Source: Litoditis marina
Lineage: Eukaryota; Nematoda; Chromadorea; Rhabditida; Rhabditidae
Assembly (NCBI GenBank): GCA_964036275.1
Contig: OZ038437.1
Location: 4,654,501-4,718,500 of the forward strand
DNA length: 64,000 nucleotides
Direction of reading: 5' to 3'
Under the pieces are notes generated by a model, which was given only the letters and a program-made list of their open reading frames with translations, made no database searches and was not told the origin of the DNA. The position numbers were made by a program, and so were the translations under genes. Shown here piece by piece: positions 11,740 to 25,058 of this stretch (position 1 is the stretch's first letter; the number at the start of each line of letters is the position of its first letter).

Positions 11740-11878
11740 TATGTGCGCGTAACAGGGTAACCATACCTTCTTTCTTCTCAACTTTTCTCTCCATTTACCC
11801 ATTTGAAGTGGCATATACCATGTGGAAGTCACGTGTTAAATCGCGAATAAATATATTCTAATCTATTCTATTCTATAT
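11740..11878 (+). mobile_element. probable non-LTR retroelement 3' end with TATTC tail
   Basis: ATAAATATATTCTAATCTATTCTATTC-like tail after about 100 bp; a similar tail ends at 40556 (ATTCTATTCTGTTCTATTC). Its tail overlaps the stop of the second astacin terminal exon. Confidence 0.4.
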
Positions 11879-11954
11879 TTCGGGCCTCGGGCAGTGCGTT
11901 GAGGATGAACCTCTCGACCCATCCGCTCCAGTCCCCCCCCCCCCAATGTCATAG
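11868..11954 (-). pseudogene. second copy of the astacin terminal exon
   Basis: Reading ..WSGWVERFILNALPEARNIE then stop, it parallels the true last exon's [16 protein letters not shown] then stop. A GATATAG acceptor precedes it, but a run of 12 G residues (11933-11944) puts the acceptor out of frame with the coding part by one base. It is either a decayed copy, an alternative last exon or one whose frame depends on homopolymer length. Confidence 0.55.
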
Positions 11955-12035
11955 CTATATCCGCCTACTGTATCCACACCCTACTCAACTACACCAACAA
12001 CCGCGAAAACAACAACAATGACTTCATTATTTGAC

Positions 12036-15000
12036 CTACCGTATCTTGGGAAGTGCATTGAGGATAAACTTCTCGACCGATCCTCCTGGGTTTGTTCCCC
12101 CGCGGAATCCTCTGTTCTCCTGTCCCGGCACCCAGGCGGGTGGAGGGGGTTTGGGAAGTGGAAGGCCAGAGTCTGAAATATTTATTTTCTAGCTGAAATA
12201 TTCATTAAAATCTGTGGTGATTCCTCTGGTTCCCAATTCAGTGCCCGTGTTTTGTAAGCTCAAGTAACCAAGTAAGTTACATGAGCAAATTTTCAATCTG
12301 AAAACATTTTCTACACACATATATGCACATCAAAGTTCCTTAAACTGACAAAAGTTCAAATGAGAGGAGCTAGAAGAGAAACATTAGTATGAAAGAGCTA
12401 TCCAAGACAGACTGAGCTCTCATATCCACGTGACTAGCTTACGGTGCACATAATTTAGTCTGATTAGGCAATTAATAATACGCTCCAATAAATTTGCCCA
12501 CCTTGAATATATCTGATCTGGAACCCGGTTTCGTAGTCGAGAATAGATGATTCCGTCATGATCAGAACCTCCGCCTGCTCTGAGGTGACCGTCACCTCGT
12601 CTTGGCAGCTGGAAATGTTAAGTTATCTATACATCTTGATTTTTTGTCAATTTTAAATTAATCCCTGGCATCTTTTCACTTTTCAGTCGTTGCAAACTAC
12701 ATGTCAGTGTAGTAAATTTGTCGAAACTCGTGAAACTTTTCGTTTCTGGTTTTAGTTTCTGGAACAAAATTAGTTTCGGATTATCGAAACGTGCCTGTTG
12801 TACTGTGAATCGCCGTGGTTTCCTAGAGACATAATAATGGCTGTTTTTCAGGAACTGATTCAATCAAGTTATTGGTTAATCTCACCAAGTTCTAAATCCA
12901 GTCTGTTGGAAGTCAGAGTTGGCCTTGATTTCGACATAGGCTTTGCACGTCGTCTCGCAACGATAGGTGACATTGCTGAGAATTATCTTGATCCGCGCGT
13001 TGTTAGTCTGGAAATATTTCAAATATACCAATTATACGCAGAGAAAAGCTTCAAATGGTTTCATCCCGTTAGCTTGTTCATTTTAAGAAAGAATCTCTTG
13101 AATCCCACGCTCTGTTGCCTGAATCTCAACTGTCAAACGAAAACTTGAGATAAGTCAATTCAGCTTCACATTTGTTTTCTCATTTTTGTTATCTAGTAGA
13201 TCCGCAACTAGACCCTTATGGAAATGTTTGACTGACCTTTATTCTCCAGTAGCACTTCTTCTTTCCGCGATGTCCGAGTTCTTGCCATAGAGGAGTGGCG
13301 ATAAGCTCTCCCCCGCACAGGGCTTCGCCTGAGAATTGAACTTTTTGATGAGAACTTTTTGATCAATACGTGAGAATTACACTGCACATTGGGAGAAAAA
13401 TACTCTAGATAGGTAATATTAAACTCATATTCCACCTTTCAAAAGAATCCTTTTTTGGAATAATTTCCCAAGAAATATTTTTAGGAACATTAGTTCATTC
13501 GTAAAATAGTAATGAACAGTTGAAATTTTGATAGTAGAAAGAGTTACTTTCTACTGTGTAGTTTTATTTTTCTTCTCCGAAAAACTCACTTTTCGGCAGT
13601 GTATCACATAGCGCTCCTCCCAGTCCCGGTGGACACTTGCACTTGTGACAGTTGTTGGGGTCCACGTAACCACCGTTCTTACAGGCAGGTCCGCCAAACT
13701 TGGGGCAGGTATCTGAAAGTGATAAGATTGAGCGGAAGAGAAGAGTTGTTCCATACAGGAACTGGAGTAAATAATGATAATTCTTCTTGGAAACTTCTCA
13801 TAGCCTATGAGGATGAAGTTATGTTCGAGCTCCTACGCTAATACGTACCTCGAAAAGTGAAGAGTTGCGGAACCGATGACGTGCCTAACTTCATACCGAT
13901 CAACTCCAAAGATAAACATTGAACTCACTATGACAATACAATCGATTAACTTGTTTGACATCGATGAAAGATGGCTCTGCCCTCTGTCCGATGGTTCGCT
14001 GGAACTTCTTGTCGCGCGTCTGTATCGTGATCTCGTCCCAGTCTTTGGTGAAGGCCTGAAATGAAAAGAATACGTGAATTTTTTTGTGAGTTCCATTTTA
14101 AACGTCCTTGAAACAAATAAGTTGAGTTCAGAAATCAAATTTCGGAAACTCTCGAGTTCTGGTACAGTTTTCGAACTTTGTTCTTTGTTATGAGCTGGTA
14201 ATAACGCTCACCCACGCCTAGTTTCTCATCTACGGACCCCCACCCCTCTACGGATACTACATTGTGATCACTGTCTCGGTTGTATTTGTATGTATAAAGT
14301 AACACACGGCTGAAATAGTTGCCGTAAAAGATTATTATATTATATTATAACGTGATGATTCTCTCATTTCAACCGTTGTTCGAAGGTTTTGACTACATAT
14401 AAACCAAAGTTGATTCAAAAGTGCCTCTTTTCGATTGTAAACCCACATTCGATCCATAATGCATGACGCTTCCTAGATCGTAGGGCAGTCCCATATCCTC
14501 GATTTCTTGCGTTGTGCGTCGTTCGAAATTTCCGTCCGTGCCACGAATAATGAATTGTTTGCTGAAAATGTGATTTTTCGTGAATAATTAAAAATCAATG
14601 ATAACCTGAATTTTTTTAGTGGAAACAGTCATCACTTCAACACTACATGTTCACACTTGTGACCCGATGTAATTTCGTAAGCTGAACATAGTCGCATGTG
14701 AACTATCGTAGTTCGTTGGAGTATCGAATTTATCATTTTAAGGACTGCGAAAAACTTTGTAAGAATAAAATCCACTCACTTCAAGTGAATGTATTGATCT
14801 CTGTCCGGTCTCGACTGTTCGTGCCAGAACCCGAGGGAGTGGCCCACTTCGTGAGTGACTATTCCTTTCTGAGAAAAAAAAGAATCATTCGACCCATTAT
14901 GGGAACCACTTCCACCTCGTCAATAGACATGTCATGTTACTATGTGTTTATTTCTAAATCAGTTTTCTCCTCAAATTTATGCAATTCTATGTATTGCTCT

Positions 15001-18000
15001 CTGTTTTACTAGCCTTAAACATCAATTCATAAGTTATAAAATCGTCCCTCACTTGATTGTTATACAGTGTGTTGATAAACTCATAATTATTTATTGATTC
15101 AATTCTGTATGCTTGTAGTCTAATGTTTGAGCCTTCCAACCCGTCTAGCCTGGAAGCGTTCTAGCTGCTATGTTTTTCATTCTGCCTGACAAATATTACC
15201 ATAACGTAAATCACTAGAGTGCAAGATTACTTGAGAAACTTTGTTAAGGTTATTGTAGTCAGCGAAGTGAGAACATTTTTGTGTCATGTGAACTGCATGC
15301 ATATAGCGAAGAAAATTACTATAACGCCAACTGACGTCTTCACAGCCGTAGCCAATTGAAATGAGCTGAGATCCTCCTGTGCGACCCACACTCGAGTAAC
15401 ATCTGAAAGACGATCAAAATAGGATTTGTTGGTTTTCTCGTGAAAGTGTTTTCGAGAACGGTTCCGTTGGAATATACCTCATGGTTCAGTAAACTTCCTA
15501 GTCGATTTCAACCATTATTTCACGAGGATTGTTCAAAACCTGCCCTTACTGGTTCAATGAAGATTGTTCAAATCATGCCCTCAGTAATGTTGAACCAAAT
15601 GTAAAGTGTTCACGTATGTTTTCTCACGTGAATTTCACGTTTTTTTCTGTGTTTCAATGTGATTCTCACCCGCTGCCCCTGAAGAATACGACATGGTCTT
15701 TTCCACTTCCACCCTCCGCCCATCTCACACATGTTTCCTTCTCCCAGTGCTGTAGGGCCGAACGAATCACGTTCTTCCATTTGGCTGGAAGTATTGTTTT
15801 ATAAAAAATTTGAAGCGAAAAAAGAACAAAACCCTAACTTATAAGACTTGTCTTTTGAAAAAGGTGTGAAAGTAGCCCTATTTTTCTGTACTAGAACACA
15901 GTGAAACCGTTACGTTTGTGTACTGCCAATGGTTACAGTTTGTATTAACACCGTTCAACTCGTGATGATTGGTTGAAAAACTAGAAAGAGGAGAATAGGT
16001 TAGTCGTGATATGTTCAAGGACAGTTCAACTCACCATTTCCCTGTTTAAATCTGTACGGAATAGGCTTGTTGGGCCAGCGGTAGGTGGCACCGGTGATTA
16101 CCTGAAATGTACAATCGTGAAATTTTACGTCTTAATCATAATATTTCCTGATGTTCCAAAGTAATGCATAACTTAATTGTTTCAGTCCCGAATCTGTTGA
16201 TAGATTTTATGCTCATTTCAATCTCCCACCTTTCTCTTTCCTCTTCTCAGACCTCCACGTCTTTGATCGTTCGAAGCGAGAACAACACTAAAATCAAGAT
16301 CAAATTTTGTGTTCAGCATGAAGTAATCTGCTAAATAATGTTAACTAACATTCATGTGGTTCACCAAGTTTGCTTGGATTTCAAATGAAAAGAAAAACAA
16401 CATAAACTTGTTTTTGCTCTAAAAATGTTCAGTTTACAATCAGAACGTGTACAGAATTTCCCAATTACCACTCGTTAATACACTGAAAGTGAATATAGAT
16501 CAATCGATAGTCTATAAAATCAAACAAAACAAACATACGCTTTCATCTGCTCAACCGTCAGAACCATATCACTCTCGAATAGTTTGTTGGTCAGCGGCCG
16601 GTTGGCGCCCATTTCTGTACCATCGAACTGCGGTTGCAGCGGACGAGCTACAAAGTCCTGAAAGTATGATGTGTTTGTAGTTTGTATTATTGATTCGTTT
16701 GCTTTTCAGTTTCCAAATTGTGCTGTGTATGCAGTTTGCTCAAACTACCACTCAAAAACTGAGGTTGGAGGGAATGGTCCACGAAATTCTTGAACGTAAA
16801 AACTGTTGCAACCTGAAATTAGTATTCATGCATTGTTTTCGATACTAGGTTCAGTATGTAATGATCTTTTCTATACTCTAGTAACTCACACTAGCGACTC
16901 CCTTGCTCGGATCAGTGACCGACGTGAAAAAGGCCTCCATCAAAGTTTGAACCGAAGAGAAATCCTGGTTCTGACCGCTGTGACTGTCGGAGAAACTAGC
17001 GATTTCGCGAATCATCTGAAAACTGGTTTCAACGAAGTCTCACCTTTTTCACTTGTCAACATGATAAATCTTCCAACTGTTCTCCAGTGTACACGATCTG
17101 GTGGCGTTACTACTACCTCGTGTAATTCTGTTGAAAACAGTTTTAACTCTTAGATGATACAATAGGTTCGCACTTTTTTATAGAATACAGAATTCTGAAG
17201 AGGGATAGGCATTCTATTTTGTTTAAAACACTTTTTATTTAACATTGTGAACCAAAACTCACCCGAGCGGCGTTGTGAGCCAACAACTTTGGGTTTCCCT
17301 TCGGCAGCTGTGGAGGTGGAAGAGTGGGTCCGGGTGGGGGCTAAAAAATCAATAGTAGACAAACAGAAAGTCATGGAAGTTGAGAGAAAATAGAAAGGAG
17401 CACAAAAATAAGAAGAAACCTTTTTGCCCTGAGCATTCAGGAAGAACTCATGAGAACTGGGAAAAAAGTAGCATGGAACAGTTTGGAAATTCAATTCTGA
17501 AGTCGGGTTCCTCCAGGGTTTTTCCATATTTTTATTTATTCATTGGAGGTATTGTTTGAAAACGCGAAAAACTAATGTTTCCACGTGTAAAAAATGGTGG
17601 TATTCTCCAAGTCCTGCTTTCTTTAAACCTCGGCATTGTTGTGTATATGGTTTAACTCTGAAAACGGCGATTTTGCCGAAACGTCGCCACAATAAATATT
17701 CCATCATACTACCTCGTGTACGGTTCAACTACAAAATCAAACCATAAAAAATGGTGGTTTCTCACCAGCGTTAGTGGCGCCACTGTAAATGGCGCGGCTG
17801 TCGGTGCTCTCATGTTAAAGACGGGATTGCTTGGTTGGATTCGGCGAGGAGTCCAGGGTCTGAATTGAGGTTAGAAGCAATATCTCGACTTTCGTTTCAC
17901 ACAGTTCAAACTCGAATGTGGAGATATATGTAGGAGCCAAACTTACTAGATTATGAAAAAAAGATTGAATTAAATTAAAAATAAAATAATTATCTCACCT

Positions 18001-21000
18001 GATCGGGGGTCCGGTGGGTCGATGTTTAACAAAAGTGCGTGCATTTGGCCGGTGATAAGCGGGGTTAGGTTGGCTGGGCACGCTACCTGAAGCATGGAAA
18101 GCAGTGAAAAAAAATAGAGCAAAAAGAAGAAATTAGAAGAAGAAGTTTGTGAGGTATATTTATTTGTAGAAGTTTGTGATTACAGTTTGTACAGAAACAG
18201 TGTGTTTGAAGACAATATTGTTCGTAACAAGTGAGTACTTATTTCATAAACATTTTCCGGTGTTAATTTCTACCTACAACAACTATTGATTGCTAAAATT
18301 ATCAAGTACTAGAACTATGTTGATGTGGATGAAATACATTTAGAGCTGGTACTACCAATGTCACGTATGCTAACTGTAGTAGGTAGAAATTATTGATTTT
18401 CGTTGATTTTGATCTACCGACGTCCGACTGGTCGAAACTGTTGTGGCGGCGGGGGCGGTACGTCGCGCAGGTTTCTGGCGCCGGTAAGGCCGAGGTCGAT
18501 GCTGTCGTCATAGTCGTCTTCTAGATCGGCCGCAGTGGAACCTGAAGAATTGAGCTTTGAAAACATCCAATGATCATTTTGTTTGTGTTTTGTTTGTAAC
18601 TAAATTGCTCTATTGAGAACATTCACGAAACATGGACATGCAGGAGTTTATGAGAAATACATGATTTTTGTGCGAAGTTTTTCGCGTGCGAAGTTTTTCT
18701 AAAGTTACATAAATTTTCTCAAAGTGGAAGGTTTTGTAGGACTGAAACCTGAATAAACAAACAGTTAGAACCAAATTTCTTTTGACAACACCATCAGCAA
18801 ATGTGTGGTCTTTTCGCTACATCACGCTCCATAAAAACCATAAAGCTGCACCTTGCTTTGCCATCCATCCCAAGCTGCTCGGTGGTGGTAGCGCGGCGGC
18901 CGGTGCGGGTGCTGGCTGAGGGTTGCCCTGAAATCATCGTCGGTGATGTGATATGAATTGATGGTAGTTATTCGCAGAAAAACCACACATCAAGTATGCA
19001 GATTGCAGACACATAAGGTTTTCCATTTGCAATGTTGCTCAGAACCCAGTTGGTCTACATTAACACACTCAAATCTGGCTCTAGCTACACAAGTGGTCAG
19101 TTCAAATCCCGCATTGAAAGCTAGTTCACTGAATGAACACTTTCTTCTGTTGTGCTTGTGACCGAAATAAACATACAAAACCAATTCCTATCGCCGAACT
19201 TTCAACTTTTTTTACTACCCATCCTTCACCACCCACTTCTCATGACCTGACGTCCACAGCCCAAACTGATGTGGTTTAACTTCTGTTTAGGTTTACAATG
19301 TTTATGTTGTGTTGATTGATTGTATCACATCTTATTACGGTACCCCCTTATTCTGCTGTGCTCGTCGTTGCTGCTGCCTTCGTCGCTGTTGGGCTAGCTG
19401 GTGTTGACGTTTCTAGAAATCAATAGGCTTGTATACAACATTTCCAGCCTTCTTCTCAATTAGGCAGAGCATGACAGTAAGAGAGCGGAACGAAAACAAC
19501 GTGCGGAAGAGAACCATATTTGAAGTACATTTTTGACTGTTATGCAATTTTTACGTAGCTAGCAGTTTGTCAGCATGGTCAGCAGAACACATTGTTCCAC
19601 CTGTTTTCACGTCAGGGCTTTCTAGTGTGCTTTCTACTTTTGAAGATTAATACCCATCATGAAGTTGAGGACATAGATAGAAAGTGAGCTGTTGCATGCA
19701 TTGACACTTGTTAGTTGAAGAGATTACTGTACCGCCTTCTGACGCTGCGCTTGACGTTGCTTCTGTTGCCTTTGTTTACGTAGACGTTGCTGACGAGCCT
19801 TTTGTTGACGACGCTAGAAAGATGAGAAGCATAGAAACATTGTCGAAGGTCACGTGAGAAGTGCACCATTATTGTCCTGCACGTTTTATTGTTGTTCCAG
19901 TTTACTTTGGTGACTAGAACTTGACCTACAGATGTGTATTAAACAGTCTAAGAATGTTTACTAGAAAGGCGATTCCACGCTAAGACTAAGACGCTGATCT
20001 TTGAGATGCCCCGACGTTGGTTGGATCTACCCGCCAGCCCAGTATGGTCACGTGAAATATGCAAAACACATCATGAGTAGAGAACATGCTTCACATGACT
20101 ATCATTCTCATTCACAGTACCATTTTGGCTCTCTGTTGGGGCGTCTTGGGTGCAGGCTTTGGCTTTGGCTTTGCTCGATGGGCGGGTTTCGGGCGAGGTG
20201 CTTGCTGGAAAAAGCGGCATGCAAAGCAAGCAGTGACATTATATTAGACCTGGCCATTTGAAGAATTCTAGGAGTGGCATTTTTTCTGTTCTAGAACGAA
20301 GTATAATTTTCCAATATGAAAAATTAAACGCTTCGTTTTGTAAAACACTCTGTTCTAGAACAGAAAAAATATGCTACGTCCACATAGTTTAATTGGCCAC
20401 GTCTTTCATAGACGTGACGTGGGTGTGAAACATGAGCGAGACATCAACATTTAAAGACACAAGCAGTTCCGAGTTTGAAGCATGATGTTTGAGCGAAGTT
20501 TCTGATGTGTTTCAGAACAAACCTTTCAGTCCAGTTGAGATTCTTTCGTTACATTCATGTTTCGCTTCCCACTCACCGTTCGTTGTTTACTATTATCTAT
20601 CGTCGGGGTTTGAACCATTCCCACTGAGACTTTGGCCGCGTGCCAATGAAACTTCCGCAAGCTTGCTTTTTATAGGAAACATGAGTTTTCAGAAAAGTTT
20701 GTCTGCTCCCATTCTGCATCAGAGGTGAACCATTCATAAAAATTTCAATGTTTTTGAAACATTATAGCATGATGAAACACATCCTGGAAGTTTCATTGGC
20801 ACGCTGCCAAAGTCTAGGTGGGAATGGCGAGAACTATATCTCTTGTCGAACACTATACTTCCATTATTTTTTACTTCCTAGTTTAGGTACATCCCTCGTG
20901 TTTTTTCAAATGTTGCTTTTGTGCATCATATTTGGTTTAGTCCGATCTCATCAACCATACTTTGCCCAAAGCTAGGCCCCATCTGAAAAACTGCTCCCAT

Positions 21001-24000
21001 CCAAGGTGCATCTGGTGCACAGTTTTCAGTCTCCAACATTTCAAAACTGTTAACTCGCGCCTCTTTATCCTCATTTTGCGTCAAAACTAAGCCACGCCCA
21101 AAAATCTGCGCACTGTCGCGACAGGCGACAGCTTTAATATATACGATTCAAACGCGCGCCATAACAAGAAGCGTCAACGCTACGATTGGCGCGAACGCGG
21201 TGCTTTGCCACGCTGCAAAGTTTGATAATTTTAGGATCACTTACGCTCACGATTACGGAACGGAAGGTTGTTGATGGTCCTAACGAATATTACGCATAAT
21301 TTATGATGGCAATATAGTTTACGCTTACGAACGCATATTGCACAGCACAATACACACGATAACTAACGAAATGAAGGTCCAGAAGTTTGAGCTTTATGTG
21401 ATTCCCCATGTTTATTGTAAATAGATATACTATATTAAACTGTATATGTTACTATGTGTTATGTTTATCATGGTAATGTATTTACAACACTATGAACGGG
21501 CATAGGAATCGGAGTTTCTTCTTGGCTATCTTCTTGTACTCCACGAAACTATGAGTAATTCCCTAGAGGAATTACAGGTCTTTGCCCAGTACAGTTGCCA
21601 CCCAAAATACCACTGAACCACCATGTTTACGCTGTTAATTACAAGATGACACCCTATTTGGGGTTAGGAAAGACAGCCTACGAAGAGAGCAACTGCTGGC
21701 GCAAAACGCACCCTCGCTCAACAATTCTGAACCAATAACTTCAACCGGTAATTATTCATAGCAGTCCTCTATCACACGCATCGTTTCACCATCTCCTCTA
21801 CTTCAATTCCACGGTAAAACTAAGCCACGCCCCGAAAACCGTGCACAATTTCACAATAGGTGTAAACTGTCCACTCACCGGTATTTCTACATCGTAATCC
21901 TCTATATCGGGCATGTTTCCGTGGCCACCTCCCGCCGCGGAACCAGGCTTGGGCGCCTTTGGCTTGGGTGGTTGGAAGAAGTTCGGAATGGGAGAACCGC
22001 CTGCTCCTCCCTTTTTCTGAAAACAAATGTTCTGTTCTAACATGTTTAACAAAGCGTGTTTACCGAGAAATGCAATAATCTTTCATTCTCGCGCATTTTA
22101 ACGAGAAAGTGGACTTCATATAAGTGCCAGAGTTCTTCTAACCGAATCGTTGTGTATCATGTAACTCTAAAGTGTAACGGGTCTTGCCAAATGACTACAA
22201 CATAAAATTGCTCGTGTCTCTTTACGTGTTTGCAGAGTTACTACACTTCCAAGATATCATTGTCACTGACCCCGAACGGACTGGCCCCCATATTGAAGAA
22301 GTATTGAAAAATTTCTAGTACGACGTGAGAGTAAACACATCAGAATTCATGAACACTCATTAATAAAGTGCATAATGACAATTTTTGTTCACGCTTCCAC
22401 GTGACTATTTTTTCACTGCTAGTAATAACGCACCCACTCATCACGCTGATTTGGCAATTATTTTACTCCTTGTAATTATCTAAATTACCCCAAATATACT
22501 GGCCTCCATCTTGGAGAAGTATGAAAATATGCCTGGTACAATGTGAAAGTAAACACATCATAACTCATGATCACGCATTAATAATGTGCATAATCGATAT
22601 TATTTGTTCACCTTTTCACGTGACTACTCTTCTCAATGCTAGTAATAACTCACCCCCCCCCCCCCCTTTCATCACGCTGATTTTTTCACGTGGTCACGTG
22701 TCTCATTTACTTCTAGTAACTATCTAACTTACCCCGAATAGACTGGCCCCCATCTTGATGAAGTCTCCGAATGGCATATTCGCACCCGGACCGGCATGGT
22801 TACCGGTGTTCGCGAAGCCACTCAGTAAACTCTGAAAAAGTTTATTGTTTTTGAAAAAAACTTGTATTAAAACTGCATTCTCTCCGAAAGCGAAGCGAAT
22901 GGAGTTTGCCTATCGACTTCTCTAAAAACCAAATCTCTTGTGTTTGATTACGAAAATAAGAAATATACCGAATATTGTTGGTACATTGATGGAGAGAGTT
23001 TAAACAGGAACAGTGGTGTCAGCAAATGCTCTCTGGAACTCGATATACAACAATTCAGCTAACTTAGATTGTAGTTTGACCTACCCCGATGCCTCCGGCT
23101 CCTCCGGGTGGTGGTGGTGCTCCACCAACGGGAGCTCCTCCTCCCCCACCCAATCCACTTCCGAGGAATGGAGTCAAGAAGGACATAAAGCCTTGAGCCT
23201 GAAATTAGAGAACAAGTAATAAAAAGTTACGGAAAGTTTTTTTTTAAAGTTTACTCAGAGGTTCGGAGTTGGAAGTCACGTTGAAACGTTTCATGACACA
23301 CGAAACAGGCATTTTATATCACTTTCCGCTTTCCTATCGTTTATTTTCGAGTCAGTATTACCAAGTGGACTATTCACAGTCAGGGAGACAGCAGAGTTAT
23401 TACATGAAAATATCGAGAAATGTTTTTCCACGGTTCAAAAAACCTATATACCGCCAATCCCTTTTTCGTCTCACACGTAACTGTCATCTATCGAGTTCAC
23501 TGCATCTCATGCCTACCGTTTCTATTACCTTGTAAACTATTGCACGTTCCGTTATGTACGAAAAACGTGCACTTTCCTGTCATAATGGAGTTCATTACAA
23601 CCTTCGTAGCCTTTTTAGCACTTTTTTCTGCATCTAATGACTAATCCTCATAAGTTCCAGTTTTCATTACGTTGTAAACATAGCCGCTTCACTACGTAAC
23701 ACGGAACCAGTTTTTGGTGTGAAACCGCGTGACTCAGCGAAAAACAAGGTCTGTAAAGGAAGGTGAAAGCTGGTTGTTGTTGCTATTATTTCTTTTGTCA
23801 CATCATAAAAATCTATAATTGCCAAAAAAAAGTTAATTGGGCTTGAAACCCATGCGGCAAAAAAGGAGAAAGATGTTTGTTGTTGTTTTCTTGTTTCGCA
23901 GAAGAAAACAGATAGATGAAAAATGAGAAAAAAAAACTGTTCTATATTTAGAAAAACTGTTTTGAACACGAACTATTCGAAACAAAGAACCAGTTTTTGG

Positions 24001-24597
24001 TGCCAAACCGTGTGACTCAGCGAAAAACAACGGTTGCAAAGAAAAGAGAAAGCTGTATGTCGTTTTTGTTGTTCTTTCTATCAATCGCAGCAGAAAAAAG
24101 ATTGATTGGAACAAAAATTACTATGCCCTACTGCTACAAAACCTTTTGATTAGGCCGGAATGAAATAGAGGGCTGTGAACGTGAAAGGTGAAAGCAGGCT
24201 GTTGTTTTTGTTTTGTGTATCACACCGGGAAATATTAAAAGCGTGTGAAATGAATGAAAAACTGCATAAACAAACAAAAACTATCTAAAAATGCTTTTGA
24301 GGGTTTTTTTGTACAAAATATAGAAAGTAATAAAAAATAAATACAGAGCTGCAATAAGCGAGAGCAGGATGAACAACTGGGAAAATATGATTTTGATGCC
24401 CATATCGAGAAAGTCCTTCAACATATATTTTGAATAGAAAAGGTATTTTGAGAATTTTAGATGAAAAAGAAAAGATTCGGATCAAAAGTAATGTTAAACA
24501 TATTTTTGAACATTTTCTACATTTCATTTTTCTGTATTCTAAGCAAGCTCACCTGTACTGAGGTCACACAAAGAAGTGACCAAAGAAGAACCCTCAT
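12036..24597 (-). CDS. astacin-family zinc metalloprotease with EGF and CUB domains
   Basis: 26 exons, all phases consistent, encode 849 residues: 24597-24553, 23198-23085, 22831-22733, 22016-21879, 20204-20121, 19813-19733, 19412-19344, 18927-18852, 18541-18418, 18082-17999, 17859-17766, 17340-17263, 17015-16890, 16657-16539, 16287-16230, 16101-16035, 15784-15670, 15402-15336, 14868-14780, 14561-14447, 14055-13929, 13712-13590, 13328-13237, 13007-12886, 12608-12502, 12172-12036. Signal peptide [15 protein letters not shown]; Gly/Pro-rich residues 16-160; Arg/Gln-rich 161-210; Pro-rich to about 362; propeptide with LFESDMVLT ending in RRGKRK (about 458-463), a furin-type site. Catalytic domain: [15 protein letters not shown] (zinc His552, 556, 562; Glu553) and Met-turn SVMHYG (Met609, Tyr611). 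EGF with [12 protein letters not shown] (657-697), CUB from [11 protein letters not shown] to GFQIRYIQ (698-804), then a short tail without the thrombospondin repeat seen in some nematode relatives. In nematodes such enzymes act on cuticle, eggshell or collagen; the substrate here is unknown. The start lies 8 bases behind a TTTTCAG acceptor. The exon 9/10 junction has two equivalent solutions. Confidence 0.88.
14187..14350 (+). mobile_element. SINE, 5'-truncated copy in an astacin intron
   Basis: Starts at TTATGAGCTGGTAATAACGC, shares the body of the copy at 3447 and ends in an (ATTAT)n tail. It lies in intron 20 of the astacin gene, antisense to it. Confidence 0.65.
16749..16812 (-). pseudogene. 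decayed copy of astacin exon 14 start
   Basis: The translation [16 protein letters not shown] matches [13 protein letters not shown] of the true exon 14 (16657-16539), which lies 90 bp further along the gene. All donors available to this copy are phase 1, whereas the flanking exons need phase 0, so including it would break the frame. Confidence 0.6.
20606..20838. mobile_element. CCATTCCCACTGAGAC palindromic element
   Basis: Left GAACCATTCCCACTGAGAC and right GTGGGAATGGCGAGAACTATA; lies in the 21879-20204 intron of the astacin gene. Confidence 0.6.
22262..22732 (-). repeat. two tandem copies of astacin exon 3 end plus donor and intron start
   Basis: The end of exon 3 (MGASLFG then GTAAGT, 22733) recurs at about 22491 and 22270 as diverged versions, each flanked by the same intron sequence (AGTAAACACATCA, CACGTGACTA, CTAGTAATAAC). 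Spacings are 242 and 221 bp. The copies lie in intron 3, and neither carries a whole exon. Confidence 0.7.
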
Positions 24598-24606
24598 TTT
24601 GATTCC
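24598..24606 (-). promoter_or_regulatory. probable trans-splice acceptor of the astacin gene
   Basis: GTATTTTCAG followed by 8 bases and the ATG. No cis 5' exon is needed, so this is best explained by spliced-leader addition. Confidence 0.5.
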
Positions 24607-24819
24607 TGAAAATACACTTGATTTAAATGAGCTTGTGAAACCTATATTAACAGTCAGACCGATCAAAAAACGGTTCAAATCTTGAAATATAAGTTTTCTG
24701 AGTATTCTGAGATGAACGCATCTGGAGTGCAAGGAACACCTCGAAACGATAATACGGGAATTGAATAAGTTCTAAATCGTGAAATAGTATAGAGCTATGA
24801 GAAGGAGGTGTACATACTA

Positions 24820-25058
24820 TAGTCGACACCATTTATACTGAGACTCCCACAGTAAACATTCGAATTGTCTAATGACTGATTTCTGATTTCAAGTTCGACC
24901 TTGTCACAATCATTGGGAAACACTCTTTGTGATGGGGAATCAAAATTATGTCCAAAAATTGAAATGGTTTTCGATAAAATTCACGTGATTGATACGCACT
25001 GAAAGTTTTGTAATCTTACTGTAAGAGTCTCAGTGGAAATGAGAAATACTATATAGAC
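24820..25058. mobile_element. CCATTCCTACTGAGAC palindromic element, diverged
   Basis: Left ACTATAGTCGACACCATTTA and right AATGAGAAATACTATATAG, upstream of the astacin gene. Confidence 0.5.

Noticed and set aside
16749..16812. As a functional extra exon of the astacin gene
   Set aside because: It has a good acceptor but only phase-1 donors, which would shift the propeptide and active site out of frame.
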